A DNA stretch of 64,000 nucleotides from Kribbella catacumbae DSM 19601 (GTDB taxonomy: Bacteria > Actinomycetota > Actinomycetes > Propionibacteriales > Kribbellaceae). Where the stretch lies: the NCBI RefSeq assembly GCF_000372465.1, contig NZ_AQUZ01000009.1, forward strand, positions 124,001-188,000, written 5' to 3'. A model generated the notes under the pieces. It did not search any database. It was not told where the DNA came from and saw nothing but the letters and a program-made list of their open reading frames with translations. This document shows, piece by piece, positions 20,907 through 29,704 of this stretch (position 1 is its first letter; each line of letters opens with the position of its first letter). The position numbers and the translations under genes were made by a program.

Positions 20907-21125
20907 ATGACGAACCCGTTCGAGAACCCGGACGGCACGTACAAGGTGCTCGTCAACGACGAGAACCAGCACAGCCTCTGGCCGACTTTCGTGGCGGTCC
21001 CGGCCGGCTGGACGCAGGTCTTCGGCGACGACGGCAGGCAGGCCTGCCTCGACTACATCGAGACCCACTGGACCGACCTACGGCCGCGCTCCCTGGCCAC
21101 CCTCATGGACGGCCAAAACGCCTGA
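20907..21125 (+). CDS. mbtH: MbtH-like NRPS accessory protein
   Basis: The 72-residue protein carries the MbtH signature: [12 protein letters not shown] (residues 17-28), VPAGW, and C-terminal [17 protein letters not shown]. MbtH proteins bind NRPS adenylation domains and are often needed for their folding and activity, so this one probably serves the synthetase at 1-15146. AGAGAGG lies about 8 bases upstream of the ATG and an iron box 31 bases upstream. It is transcribed divergently from the formyltransferase and ends 35 bases from the convergent next gene. Confidence 0.97.
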   Translation: MTNPFENPDGTYKVLVNDENQHSLWPTFVAVPAGWTQVFGDDGRQACLDYIETHWTDLRPRSLATLMDGQNA

Positions 21126-21160
21126 CCCTGCCCGCCGAGCCAAGCGCGCCCTGGCCGGCA

Positions 21161-22687
21161 TCAGCCCGCGAGTCGCTTCCTGAGCTCCTGCAGATCCGCA
21201 GTGGCGGCCGCGACGCGGTCGGCCTGCCCTGCCCGGTACGCAGCCAGCTCGGCTGCCCCTTCGTCGGCCTGCTGTCGCAGTCTCGCGATCCGGGCGACCA
21301 CCTCGGCCTGCTCGCCGGCCCGCTTCTTCCGGGCCGACCAGTAGCCATAGGCGGCTGTGGCAAGAATCACCGCGCCGGCGAAGATCCAGAACGGGTGGGT
21401 CAGGCCCAGACCGATCCCCACCACCAGACCGGTCGCGGCGAGCGCCAGCGGTCCACGCAGATCGCGAGCGGACAGCGGCTGCACAGTCGAGGCGATCGCG
21501 GCTTCGGCTGCGGCCAGCGACTGCCGCTCCGGGCCGTCGGGCAGAAGGGTGACCGGCCGCCACTCGAGTTCGGTGCTCACCTTGTCCGGGCTGGACAGGC
21601 TCGCCGTCTGGGCCAGCACCTCGGCGTCGGCCAGTACGCCGCTTGCCACCACCCGCAACGCCGTCGCTGCAAGGTGCGGCTCGTCGGCGTTGCCGAGATC
21701 CGCCTCGAGCAGCTCGTCGATCGTCCCGGCCGAGTCGTCGATCGCGCCGGCGACAGGCTCGCCGCCAGAGCTCACCTGGCTCTGGAGCTCGGCAACCCGG
21801 GCGAGCGCGTCCCGCTCGGGCTCGCTGCCTTCGGAGATCAGCTGCCGCAGTACGGCGGAAGTGCTGTCCGGGTCGGGCTTGTCGCCTGCTGCGTAGGCGA
21901 GATCGCGGTCGGGTTCGAGCACGCTGGTGTCGTCGGTGATGGCCTCGACGGCGGACCGCAGCCGGCTGAGCTGGGCGCGGGCCTTGGCCTGGTTGGCGAT
22001 CTCCTTGAAGTTCGGGCCGGTCGTCGTGACTTTGGCGGCACGGTTCTCGACGTGGCCGGCCCAGCGCTGCGGCGCGGCTGTGCTCGGCACCTTCAGGCGC
22101 GTGACGATCGCGTCCGCACCTTCGGTCCCGAACCCGCCACGAGCCGCGGTCGTCCACAGCGCGCGCTGCGCACGGGTGATGGTGCCGTCGGCGGCCAGCT
22201 TGCCGAACGCGGTTTCCAGCCACTGCGCCCGGACCTCGTTCCGCCGGCCGAGAGCGGCTAGCGCGAGACACAGGAAGATCGACGTACGGCGCTCGTCCAG
22301 CGCCATCGCGTTGGCCAGCACGCTCTCGTCCGGGCTACCGGCAGCGAGGCCGCGAACCGCTTCCACGGCAGGGCCGAGCCAGTACCCGTGTACTTCGCGT
22401 CCTGGCGCGGGAGGAGTCTCGTCGGATGCCAATGCCGACAGCACCTGCCGCGCATGCCGGCGTGCCTCGGCGGCGTCCGCGTAGCCGATCAGGTCGAAGC
22501 GGATGTCGGACAGCTCGACGAAGGCGTCGAAGGCGGTCGTGAGCCGCTGCAGCCGGGTCTCCATGCCGCCCTGGATCTGGGACAGCCGGAACCGCATCGT
22601 CGAGGCCTCGGAGGCCGCCGCCGCCATCTGATCCCTGAGCTCTTCGAGCGCACGGTTCTGGCGACCGTCGGTGTAGTAGTCGTTCAT
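21161..22687 (-). CDS. Coiled-coil membrane protein of unknown function
   Basis: I start the gene at MNDYYTDGRQNRALEE because AGGAG lies 11 bases before that ATG; an in-frame ATG 14 codons upstream is possible. The 508-residue product opens with a charged, heptad-like segment (about residues 10-60), has an Ala-rich helical middle, and carries two adjacent hydrophobic segments near residues 420-465 (LALAATGLVVGIGLGL and IFAGAVILATAAYGYW). A long basic/acidic coiled-coil tail follows (RKKRAGEQAE to the end). No catalytic motif is visible. It resembles the hypothetical actinobacterial proteins built around two closely spaced transmembrane helices. It is convergent with mbtH and not obviously tied to it. 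Confidence 0.75.
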   Translation of the reverse strand: MNDYYTDGRQNRALEELRDQMAAAASEASTMRFRLSQIQGGMETRLQRLTTAFDAFVELSDIRFDLIGYADAAEARRHARQVLSALASDETPPAPGREVHGYWLGPAVEAVRGLAAGSPDESVLANAMALDERRTSIFLCLALAALGRRNEVRAQWLETAFGKLAADGTITRAQRALWTTAARGGFGTEGADAIVTRLKVPSTAAPQRWAGHVENRAAKVTTTGPNFKEIANQAKARAQLSRLRSAVEAITDDTSVLEPDRDLAYAAGDKPDPDSTSAVLRQLISEGSEPERDALARVAELQSQVSSGGEPVAGAIDDSAGTIDELLEADLGNADEPHLAATALRVVASGVLADAEVLAQTASLSSPDKVSTELEWRPVTLLPDGPERQSLAAAEAAIASTVQPLSARDLRGPLALAATGLVVGIGLGLTHPFWIFAGAVILATAAYGYWSARKKRAGEQAEVVARIARLRQQADEGAAELAAYRAGQADRVAAATADLQELRKRLAG

Positions 22688-22830
22688 CGGCCCTGCTCCT
22701 GTTCGGTCGGAACGTGCGCGGAACAGCATCGCGTGCCACCGGGGTCAGCGCAGTACCGGGTCGGTCTGGGCAAGGGTGTGGAACCGTGGGGAAGGAAGGG
22801 TGGCACCGCAGTGGGGTGGGTGGCGGGCCC

Positions 22831-22930
22831 GGACCGCCAGCACTCACAAACCTGCTCCATGCAGCCCAAGGCACACCCACCCACGCCTGACCAGGACCGT
22901 CCAGGTGAGGTTTGTGAGTGGGGGCGGTCC
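22831..22930. repeat. 100-bp inverted-repeat element, family R2, copy 1
   Basis: A 23-base arm at 22831-22853 (GGACCGCC..CACTCACAAACCT) pairs with 22908-22930 (AGGTTTGTGAGTG..GGCGGTCC) with two mismatches. The element is exactly 100 bases long, as is the second copy at 29705-29804. It lies in the 399-base gap between two divergent genes (21161-22687 and 23087-23839); I see no gene in that gap. Confidence 0.8.
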
Positions 22931-23086
22931 GGGGCCGAGACCGCGCCGCTGATCATTGCCTTGCGCAACCGTATCCGCGCCCGAGCGGCGCCACCGACTG
23001 CATTTCCCAACCCCCGCCGGAGAACTAGCCGCTGGGTGCACCCCGTGCATGGCAGTATCGGAGCGAGGCTAACCACGGGGGTGGGA

Positions 23087-23839
23087 ATGGCACGCGACGA
23101 GATCAGACTTCCTGGGCGGCAGGCGGTGATGGATGCCTCCCTCCGCTTGCAGCTGGTGCGCGCGGCTCACTGCGACGAGTGGGCCAGTGGCCGGTCGTGC
23201 CGGGCGGAGGTGCACCTCTTCGGCCGCGATCTGCAGGGGATGCGGGACTGGCTGCACGACGAATGCACCGGTGCCGGCGAGCTGATCGCCGTCACCTCCA
23301 CCCGGCACCAGACGGTGGAGTCGTTCGCGCCGAGCCACCGGGTGAACTGCGAGCTGGTCGAGCGCGGCGTCCGGATGAAGAGTTTCTTCGATCCCAGCGG
23401 CGGTTCGGGCGCCGTCACCGACTTCATCATCGGCGCCGAGGAGATGCCGTACTACGTCGCCTGCGGGCCGATCCAGATGAAGCTGATCGACGGCGAGCGG
23501 GTGCTCGTCGAGGGGCCGGTCACCGACGGGCAGCGCAGCCTGATGCTGATGAGCGGCCCGGAGGCGGTCAACGCGGCCGGCCAGTACCTCAAGGCCGTCC
23601 GCCGGTCCGCGATCCGGGCGGGTGAACTGCGCGACCGGGAGGTCGACCTGACGCCGCGCCAGCACCTCATCGCCGACCAGCTGAGCGAGGGCTGTACCGA
23701 CGACCAGATCGCCGAGCGGCTCGACATCAGCGTGCGCACCGTCCGGTACGAGGTGTCGCGGCTGCTCGAAGTACTGGTGGTCAAGACCAGGTTCGCGGCA
23801 GGCGTGCGCTACGCCCGGATGAAAACCCCGGCCGGCTGA
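23087..23839 (+). CDS. LuxR-type helix-turn-helix transcriptional regulator
   Basis: The 250-residue protein ends in a LuxR-type DNA-binding domain (about residues 190-245: LTPRQHLIADQLSEGCTDDQIAERLDIS, then VRTVRYEVSRLL). The N-terminal region has no receiver-domain aspartate pattern and looks like an orphan sensor domain. I start at the ATG at 23087, preceded by a purine-rich GGGGGTGGGA; the open frame extends further upstream but covers the repeat at 22831-22930 and reads as non-coding. The next gene downstream is on the other strand, so a target cannot be inferred. Confidence 0.85.
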   Translation: MARDEIRLPGRQAVMDASLRLQLVRAAHCDEWASGRSCRAEVHLFGRDLQGMRDWLHDECTGAGELIAVTSTRHQTVESFAPSHRVNCELVERGVRMKSFFDPSGGSGAVTDFIIGAEEMPYYVACGPIQMKLIDGERVLVEGPVTDGQRSLMLMSGPEAVNAAGQYLKAVRRSAIRAGELRDREVDLTPRQHLIADQLSEGCTDDQIAERLDISVRTVRYEVSRLLEVLVVKTRFAAGVRYARMKTPAG

Positions 23840-23915
23840 TCGCGGGAACCGTCACGCGCTCCCGCCGAGCACTCCAATGAGAATGCTCAGCGGATCGGGC
23901 GCCGGATCGGTGTGA

Positions 23916-24023
23916 CTACTTACGGCCTTGCTTCGTCGGCGGGATGATCGTCGAGTCGCTGGTCTTCGGCTGTTTGGGTTGCTTGGGTTTGCGGACTTCG
24001 CGTCCGCCCTTGTTCTTGGCCAT
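23916..24023 (-). CDS. Small highly basic protein (35 residues), function unknown
   Basis: A short frame reads MAKNKGGREVRKPKQPKQPK, followed by 15 more residues ending PTKQGRK. It has nine Lys and three Arg in 35 residues, no hydrophobic segment, and a Lys-Pro/Gln-Pro repeat typical of disordered nucleic-acid-binding tails. GGGAG lies about eight bases before the ATG, and codon third positions are GC-rich as in neighbouring genes. It is on the strand of the downstream carboxyltransferase gene but separated from it by 130 bases. Short proteins of this style are annotated as hypothetical in many actinomycetes; I know no function. Confidence 0.6.
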   Translation of the reverse strand: MAKNKGGREVRKPKQPKQPKTSDSTIIPPTKQGRK

Positions 24024-24153
24024 GAGGTGCTCCCGGGTGAGGGTGTCGCGTGGGCTGCCTGAGCTCTGCCGAGCGTCGTGCGCCGCGGAACTCCTGGTCC
24101 CCGGGGGTTGCTATGACCGTACACCCAGCCCGGCAGCCGGGCGCTGGGATTCC

Positions 24154-25536
24154 TCAAGCACTGAGGTGGCTGGCGCATTCGGCGACCACGGCGAGCGCGA
24201 GAGACTCGGCCGTGTCGTCGTCTCGTTCTGGAATCAAGTGGTGGACTGTTCCGGTGCCGTGGAGCGCGGTTGCGGTGATGTGCTGGGCCGAGGCCATGTC
24301 CGCTGCGTGAGTGGTGTCGCCATGCATGATGGCGCTCGCGCCTTCCGGGGGGAGTGGAGCGAGCCAGGCGTGTTCGGCGGCGATCACCGTTGTCGCCGGG
24401 AGCAAGGCCAGCGCGCCGCCGCCAGTGCCCTGGCCGAGCAGTACTGAGATCGTTGGCACCTTGAGGATCGCGAGCGTGGCGATGCATTGGGCGATCTCGG
24501 CCGCGACACCGCCTTCCTCGGCGGCTGGGGAGAGCTCCGCGCCGGGGGTGTCGATCACGGTGACGAGTGGCAGGCCGAGGTCTTCGGCCAAGCGCATGCC
24601 GCGTCGTGCCTGGCGCAAGGCGGTCGGCCCCATCGGCTTGTGCTGCGAGCGGTCTTGGCCGACGAGCACACACGGCTGGCCGTCCAGTCTGGTCAACGCG
24701 ACCAGCACGCTTGCGTCCGCCTCGGTCAGGCGGACCGTGGCGGTGGCTCCGTAACGAAGAAGGTCCCGTACTCCGGCACGCTCGGCGCGCCTGGTTCGCA
24801 GGACGGAATCCCAGCCGTCGGCCGATCCGATCGAGCCCGTACGCCGGGCCAGCGTCGGTGCGGCCAGCGGATCGACCAGGACGCTGAGTGCTCGATCGAG
24901 CAGCACGGACAGCTCGGCGGACTCGACGACGCCGTCGATCACCCCGCGCGCGGCGAGATTCTCAGCCGTCTGTACTCCGGCCGGGAACGGCTTGTCGTAC
25001 AAGGCCTCGTAGACCTTCGGCCCGAGGAAGCCGATCAGCGCACCCGGCTCGGCGACGGTGATGTGCCCGAGCGATCCCCACGATGCGAACACGCCGCCTG
25101 TGGTCGGATGGCGCAGATGGACGAGATAAGGCAGCCCGGCCGCTTTGTGTTCCATCAGCGCGCGCGAGATCCGCACCATCTCGACGAACGCGGGCGCGCC
25201 CTCCTGCATCCGCGTCCCACCGGAGGCGGTCGACGCGAGGATGGGCAGCCGCTCGGCCGTCGCCCGCAGTACGGCGGCTGTGATCCTGGCGGCCGCGGCT
25301 CGGCCGATCGAACCGCCCAGAAACGCGAACTCGCTCACGACCGCGGCGACCGGACGCCCACGCATCAGCGCTCGGCCGGTCAGCACCGCTTCGTCCGTCC
25401 CCGCTCGCATCTCCGCCGCGTCGAGCTGCGCCCGGTACGACGGATTGCCGCTCGACGGGTCGCGCTCGACCGGCTGATCCCACGACTCGAACGAGCCGGG
25501 GTCGAGCACCACCTCGATCAGCTCGCGCGCGGTCAT
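24154..25536 (-). CDS. Fused carboxyltransferase (AccD-like and AccA-like halves), acyl-CoA carboxylase type
   Basis: The 460-residue protein joins two crotonase-fold carboxyltransferase halves. The N-terminal half carries ASTASGGTRMQEG and GHITVAEPGALIGFLGPKVYE, as in acetyl-CoA carboxylase beta subunits. The C-terminal half carries LPLVTVIDTPGAELSPAAEEGG and LLGQGTGGGALAL, as in alpha subunits. There is no zinc-ribbon at the N-terminus. The ATG at 25536 overlaps the CoA-transferase stop (ATGA), so the two are coupled. Such enzymes move a carboxyl group between biotin and an acyl-CoA, but no biotin carboxylase or biotin-carrier gene is present here. The substrate is unknown; the flanking CoA-transferase and dicarboxylate-type transporter suggest a malonate-like acid. 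Confidence 0.88.
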   Translation of the reverse strand: MTARELIEVVLDPGSFESWDQPVERDPSSGNPSYRAQLDAAEMRAGTDEAVLTGRALMRGRPVAAVVSEFAFLGGSIGRAAAARITAAVLRATAERLPILASTASGGTRMQEGAPAFVEMVRISRALMEHKAAGLPYLVHLRHPTTGGVFASWGSLGHITVAEPGALIGFLGPKVYEALYDKPFPAGVQTAENLAARGVIDGVVESAELSVLLDRALSVLVDPLAAPTLARRTGSIGSADGWDSVLRTRRAERAGVRDLLRYGATATVRLTEADASVLVALTRLDGQPCVLVGQDRSQHKPMGPTALRQARRGMRLAEDLGLPLVTVIDTPGAELSPAAEEGGVAAEIAQCIATLAILKVPTISVLLGQGTGGGALALLPATTVIAAEHAWLAPLPPEGASAIMHGDTTHAADMASAQHITATALHGTGTVHHLIPERDDDTAESLALAVVAECASHLSA

Positions 25537-26684
25537 CCCAGCCACTCCCGGATCGCGTCGCCGTGCTGATCCAGCGTCGGGGGAGCGGCGTGCTCGGCCG
25601 GCGTTGTCTCCGCATCGCCTTGGAAGAAACGCAACGGCGGCCCTGGCAGCCTGATCGCGCCCAGCGTCGAGTGCTCGACGTCGATCAGCAGTCCTTGACT
25701 CGCCGTCTGATCCCACGCATAGACCTCATCCAGCCGGCGCACCTTGCCGGCCGGAATCCCCGCTTCGCTCAACCGCTCCAGCAATGGCTCCGCCTCGAGC
25801 CCCGAGAAGCCTGTCTCCACCAGGTCGATCACCCGCTCGCGCTGGGCGACGCGCTCGGCATTCGTCGAAAGCCCTTCGCCGTCGATCCCGAACGCCGCGC
25901 AGAACCGTTGCCACAGGCCCTCACTCCCCACGGCGATCTGCACCGCGCCGTCCGCACACCGGAACAGCCCATAGGGCGCGATCGACGGATGGTGGTTGCC
26001 TTGAGCAACGCCAACCTCACCGGCCACCGTGTAGCGCGTGCCCTGGAACGCGTGGACGCCAACCGTCGCCGCCAGCAACGAAGTACGGACCACGCTGCCG
26101 ATGCCGGTCCGGCCGCGTTCGTGAAGCGCAGCGACCACGCCGTACGCGCCGTACATGCCGGCCAGGAGATCCGCGATCGGCGTACCGACGCGCTGTGGAT
26201 CATCCGGTCCCGATCCGGTCAGCGACATCAACCCTGCCTCGCCCTGGGCGATCTGGTCGTAGCCTGCGCGCCCGCCTTCAGGTCCGTCGTGGCCGAAACC
26301 GGTGATGGACAAGACGACGAGCCGGGGATTGCGCTCGCGCAACGCGTTGATGCCGAGCCCGAGCCGGTCGAGTACGCCGGTGCGGAAGTTCTCCACCAGG
26401 ACATCGGCGCGATCGACGAGGTTCAGCAACACGTCGCGGTCGGCATGGTCCTTGAGGTTGAGCGCGATCGACTCCTTGTTGCGGTTGGCCGACAGGAAGT
26501 AGGTCGACTCCCCGCCCACGAAGGGTGGTCCCCAGCCGCGGGTGTCGTCGCCCGAGCCGGGCGCCTCGACCTTGATCACCCGCGCGCCGAGGTCGCCGAG
26601 CATCATCGTCGCGTGCGGACCCGCGAGCGCGCGGGACAGATCGACCACCAGTACTCCGTCGAGCGGACCGGGCATCGGCGTCAC
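25533..26684 (-). CDS. CaiB/BaiF-type (family III) CoA-transferase
   Basis: The protein of about 383 residues opens PLDGVLVVDLSRALAGPHATMMLGDLGARVIKVE, the family III signature. The likely catalytic Asp lies in GYDQIAQGEAGLMSLTG, and the C-terminal ends GDAIREWLG. These enzymes transfer CoA between carboxylic acids. I choose the GTG at 26684, whose GTGA overlaps the transporter stop codon; an ATG three codons later is an alternative. It sits between a transporter and a carboxyltransferase, all overlapping by four bases, which points to one catabolic operon that activates an imported acid to its CoA ester. Confidence 0.88.
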   Translation of the reverse strand: MTPMPGPLDGVLVVDLSRALAGPHATMMLGDLGARVIKVEAPGSGDDTRGWGPPFVGGESTYFLSANRNKESIALNLKDHADRDVLLNLVDRADVLVENFRTGVLDRLGLGINALRERNPRLVVLSITGFGHDGPEGGRAGYDQIAQGEAGLMSLTGSGPDDPQRVGTPIADLLAGMYGAYGVVAALHERGRTGIGSVVRTSLLAATVGVHAFQGTRYTVAGEVGVAQGNHHPSIAPYGLFRCADGAVQIAVGSEGLWQRFCAAFGIDGEGLSTNAERVAQRERVIDLVETGFSGLEAEPLLERLSEAGIPAGKVRRLDEVYAWDQTASQGLLIDVEHSTLGAIRLPGPPLRFFQGDAETTPAEHAAPPTLDQHGDAIREWLG

Positions 26685-28042
26685 CAGCCCGGCAGCACGA
26701 GAGCGGCCCAGACGAGGAGCGGTCCGACGACGACCACGATCGAGCTGTAGAGGAGAATCTGCTTGTAGTAAAGAGGTTCCGTGATCGTCTCGGGCTTGTT
26801 CGCGAGCATCAGCGCTCCGTTGGTCGAGAAAGGACTGACGTCGACGATCGTGGAGGCGACCGCCAGCGCCGCGACGAAGAAGCCGGCGCTGATCCCGCCG
26901 TTGGCGATGAGCGGGACGGCGATCGGGATGATCACCGGCAGCAGTGCGGTCGACGATGCGAACGCTGACACCACGCCGCCGACGTAACAGAGGATCAACG
27001 CGCCGATCACGGCCGCGCCGAGACCGGCCGCCCACTTCCCGACGAACTCGGGCGAACCCGCCTTGGTCAGGATCGCCGCATAGGTACTGACACCGGCGAC
27101 AAGCAGCACGGTCGGCCAGGCGATCTGCCGGACCGCATCCTTGTGCTCCTTGGGTGCAAGGGTCGCGAGGATGACGGCGGCTGTGATCGAGACGAACCCG
27201 ATGTTCTTGTCGAAGACCAATGCGACCACGGCGACCCCGACAAACGCGACCAGCGTCAACACCTGATCCCGCCGTACGCGTAGTGCGCCGGTATCGCTAA
27301 CGGAACCGCCGACATGGCGCACTAGCGCCTGGGTGCCGGTCGGCGCTGTCGTACCGGTTCCGCGGGCGGGGACGGTCGCGCCGCCGCGGTGCAGGTGGTC
27401 GGCGAGTGTGTCCGGGTCGTCCGCGTCGGCGCGCTGGGCCATCAGCTTGCGGCCGCCGAGCAGGATGAAGAGGATTGCCGCCATCACCAGGTTGACGGCG
27501 AGGCTGGCCAGGAAGACGGTCAGCTCGCTGGAGGGCAGGTTGTTCTGCTCCATCACCGAGTTGGTGATCGTGCCGTAGATGCTGATCGGCGAGAACCCAC
27601 CGCCCTGCGCGCCGTGCACGACGAACATGCCCATCATCAGCGGATTGATCTTGTGCCGGCCGGCGAAGCCGAGCGCGATCGGCCCGATGATCGCGCACGC
27701 GGCCGGGCTGGCGGCGCCGATCGCGGTCAGCAGCGCGGTGACCGCGAACATCACCCAGGGAATCAGCGCGACCCGGCCGCGGACGGCCTTCACCGCGCTG
27801 CTCACTATCAGGTCGACGGTGCCGTTGTTCTTGGCGATCGCGAACAGGTACGTGACGCCGATCAGGGTCAGGACGAGATCGCCGCTGACGCCGGCCAGGA
27901 TCTCCTTCTCGCTCAGGTCGAGCGAGTACATCCCGACGAGCCACGCCGCGACGTACGCGAGCGCGCCCATGTTGATCGGTAGCAGCGTGCCCATCACGAA
28001 GAGCGCGATGAGGGCGAGGATCGCTACCCACTCTGGTCCCAT
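26681..28042 (-). CDS. Dicarboxylate-type transporter (MatC/SLC13-like permease)
   Basis: The 453-residue integral membrane protein has about 11-12 hydrophobic segments split by a charged loop near residues 195-245. The N-terminal pattern (LFVMGTLLPINMGALAYVAAWLVG, then LIGVTYLFAIAKNNGTVD) resembles the MatC N-terminal family and related SLC13/arsenite permeases that import malonate or other dicarboxylates. Duplicated segments IGAASPAACAIIGPIALG and AFASSTALLPVIIPIAVPLI are typical of the inverted-repeat architecture of this superfamily. It is the first gene of the operon, transcribed divergently from the GntR regulator. Substrate is inferred. Confidence 0.82.
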   Translation of the reverse strand: MGPEWVAILALIALFVMGTLLPINMGALAYVAAWLVGMYSLDLSEKEILAGVSGDLVLTLIGVTYLFAIAKNNGTVDLIVSSAVKAVRGRVALIPWVMFAVTALLTAIGAASPAACAIIGPIALGFAGRHKINPLMMGMFVVHGAQGGGFSPISIYGTITNSVMEQNNLPSSELTVFLASLAVNLVMAAILFILLGGRKLMAQRADADDPDTLADHLHRGGATVPARGTGTTAPTGTQALVRHVGGSVSDTGALRVRRDQVLTLVAFVGVAVVALVFDKNIGFVSITAAVILATLAPKEHKDAVRQIAWPTVLLVAGVSTYAAILTKAGSPEFVGKWAAGLGAAVIGALILCYVGGVVSAFASSTALLPVIIPIAVPLIANGGISAGFFVAALAVASTIVDVSPFSTNGALMLANKPETITEPLYYKQILLYSSIVVVVGPLLVWAALVLPGW

Positions 28043-28089
28043 GGTGTGGTCCTAACTCCGGGGCGGAAGTTCCAGCCATGCGGCGTGGC

Positions 28090-28116
28090 TCACTGGCCTA
28101 GCCAATAGCTCAGTGA
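28090..28116. promoter_or_regulatory. Possible GntR operator in divergent promoter
   Basis: TCACTG (28090-28095) and CAGTGA (28111-28116) form an inverted repeat around TGGCCTAGCCA, which itself has TGGC/GCCA arms. The site lies in the 99-base gap between the transporter gene and the GntR gene, 26 bases before the regulator start, so it could control both. The consensus of this particular regulator is unknown. Confidence 0.4.
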
Positions 28117-28141
28117 CCCAATTGTCAATAAGCTCTCCTTC

Positions 28142-28942
28142 ATGGCAGACGACCGCTACCCGCGTCCCGTACTCCGCACCAGGCTGTACGAGCAGGTCGC
28201 GGAACAGATCACCGAGTGGATCGCCGAGAACGGTCTCGGCGCCGGCGACCGGCTGCCGCCCGAGCGTGAACTGGCGGTCCGGCTGGGGGTGAGCCGCGCG
28301 ACTTTGAGCCAGGCGCTGGTGGCGCTGGAGGTGATCGGGGTGGTGGTGGTCCGGCACGGCGACGGCACCGTGCTGACCGACCGGGCCCGGACCGGTCCGG
28401 TGATCGATGCGATCCGGGCGCATGCGGACCGGCTACCCGAGATCATCGAGGCGCGTGACGCGCTGGAGTCGAAACTCGCCGCGCTGGCCGCAGTACGGCG
28501 TACTGATGCTGATCTTGCTGCCATCCGCGCCGCGCTGGAGGAGATGGAGCGCGACATCGCGGCGGGCGGACGTGGGGTCGAGGGCGACGAACTGTTCCAC
28601 GGAGCCGTGACTCGAGCGGCGCGGTCGGAGCTGCTTGCGCAGATGATGGCTGCGTTGGAAGACCTGATCAAGGAGACGCGGCTGGAGTCGCTGTCACAGC
28701 CAGGACGGCCAAGCGAATCCCTGGCTGGGCACCGGCGAGTCGCGGGCGCGATCGCCGCGAGCGACCCGGCCGCCGCGGCGAAGGCCATGCACGACCACGT
28801 CATGCTGGTCAGCGACGTCGCCCTCCTCCGCGAGCCCGACCCCGCGCCGCCGCATGAGCCTGGCGCACCGACGCGCGATGCTGGCGATGGCGCGTCACCG
28901 CGTGAGCCTGGCGACGGCGCGTCGCCGCGTGAGCGGCCGTGA
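28142..28942 (+). CDS. GntR-family regulator (FadR/FCD subfamily)
   Basis: The N-terminal winged helix reads LYEQVAEQITEWIAENGLGAGDRLPPERELAVRLGVSRATLSQALVALE (about residues 15-65). The all-helical FCD effector domain follows to about residue 230, with the EARDALES and FHGAVTRAA segments of that subfamily. The last 35 residues are a low-complexity tail with imperfect GDGASPREP repeats, unusual for the family. It is divergent from the transporter-CoA-transferase-carboxyltransferase operon and probably represses it until a carboxylate ligand binds. No strong ribosome-binding site is visible. Confidence 0.9.
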   Translation: MADDRYPRPVLRTRLYEQVAEQITEWIAENGLGAGDRLPPERELAVRLGVSRATLSQALVALEVIGVVVVRHGDGTVLTDRARTGPVIDAIRAHADRLPEIIEARDALESKLAALAAVRRTDADLAAIRAALEEMERDIAAGGRGVEGDELFHGAVTRAARSELLAQMMAALEDLIKETRLESLSQPGRPSESLAGHRRVAGAIAASDPAAAAKAMHDHVMLVSDVALLREPDPAPPHEPGAPTRDAGDGASPREPGDGASPRERP

Positions 28943-29697
28943 CGGGGCTCGAGCACCTCGCGGTTGTCGCGACCGGGTTCGGCGCCGGGGTACTCACCTC
29001 GACTGTCGGCGTCGCGTCGCTGCTGAGCTTTCCGGTGTTGATTGCCCTCGGCATCCCGCCGGTGGTCGCCAACGTGTCCAACACCGTGGGCCTGATCCCT
29101 GCCGGGCTTGGCGGTTCGCTCGGTTATCGACGGGAGCTGCGGGAGCAGCCGCGCATCACGTGGATCATCATGATCACCTGCGCCGTCGGCTCGGTCGGCG
29201 GTGCCGCACTCCTCTTGGCGCTTCCGCCGGGCGTCTTCGAATCGATCGTCCCGTGGCTGATCCTCTTCACCTGCTTGCTCGTCGGCGCCCAGCCCTGGAT
29301 CTCCCGCTGGCTGCGCTCCCGCAACCCGGGCGAGCACGTACCTCGTACCGTCATGTCGCCCGCGACCACCGTCTTCGCCGCGCTCACCGGCGTCTACGGC
29401 GGGTACTTCGGCGCCGGCGCCGGGGTGATGATGATGGCCGTCCTGAGCCTCGGTCTCGACCTGGACCTGCGCATCGTCAACGCCCTGAAAACCCTGGCCC
29501 TACTGGCCGCGAACCTCGTCGCCGGCCTGATCTTCGTCTTCGTGGCCGACATCGACTACACCGCCGCCGGCCTCCTGGCCCTAGGCTCCATCGTCGGCGG
29601 CTACACCGGCTCCCACCTCGGCCGCCTCCTCCCACCCACGCTGCTCCGCATCCTCGTAGTCCTAGCCGGCATCACCGCCGCCATCATGATGCTCTAG
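28939..29697 (+). CDS. TauE/SafE-family membrane transporter
   Basis: The 252-residue hydrophobic protein has about eight membrane segments in two similar halves. GFGAGVLTSTVGVASLLSFPVL in the first half and GVYGGYFGAGAGVMMMAVL in the second are the duplicated signatures of the TauE/SafE sulfite/anion exporter family. Its GTG start overlaps the GntR stop codon (GTGA), so it is coupled to the regulator. It may export a sulfonate, sulfite or organic anion linked to the divergent operon; the substrate cannot be read from sequence. Confidence 0.88.
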   Translation: MTGLEHLAVVATGFGAGVLTSTVGVASLLSFPVLIALGIPPVVANVSNTVGLIPAGLGGSLGYRRELREQPRITWIIMITCAVGSVGGAALLLALPPGVFESIVPWLILFTCLLVGAQPWISRWLRSRNPGEHVPRTVMSPATTVFAALTGVYGGYFGAGAGVMMMAVLSLGLDLDLRIVNALKTLALLAANLVAGLIFVFVADIDYTAAGLLALGSIVGGYTGSHLGRLLPPTLLRILVVLAGITAAIMML

Positions 29698-29704
29698 GGG
29701 CCCC

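Noticed and set aside
22388-23086. Longer start for the LuxR-type gene
   Set aside because: The extension crosses the R2 inverted repeat and the divergent promoter, and the ATG at 23087 has a good ribosome-binding sequence.
24154-25536. Malonate decarboxylase (mdc) subunits
   Set aside because: Carboxyltransferase halves are fused and there is no ACP-like MdcC, MdcA or phosphoribosyl-dephospho-CoA transfer gene nearby.
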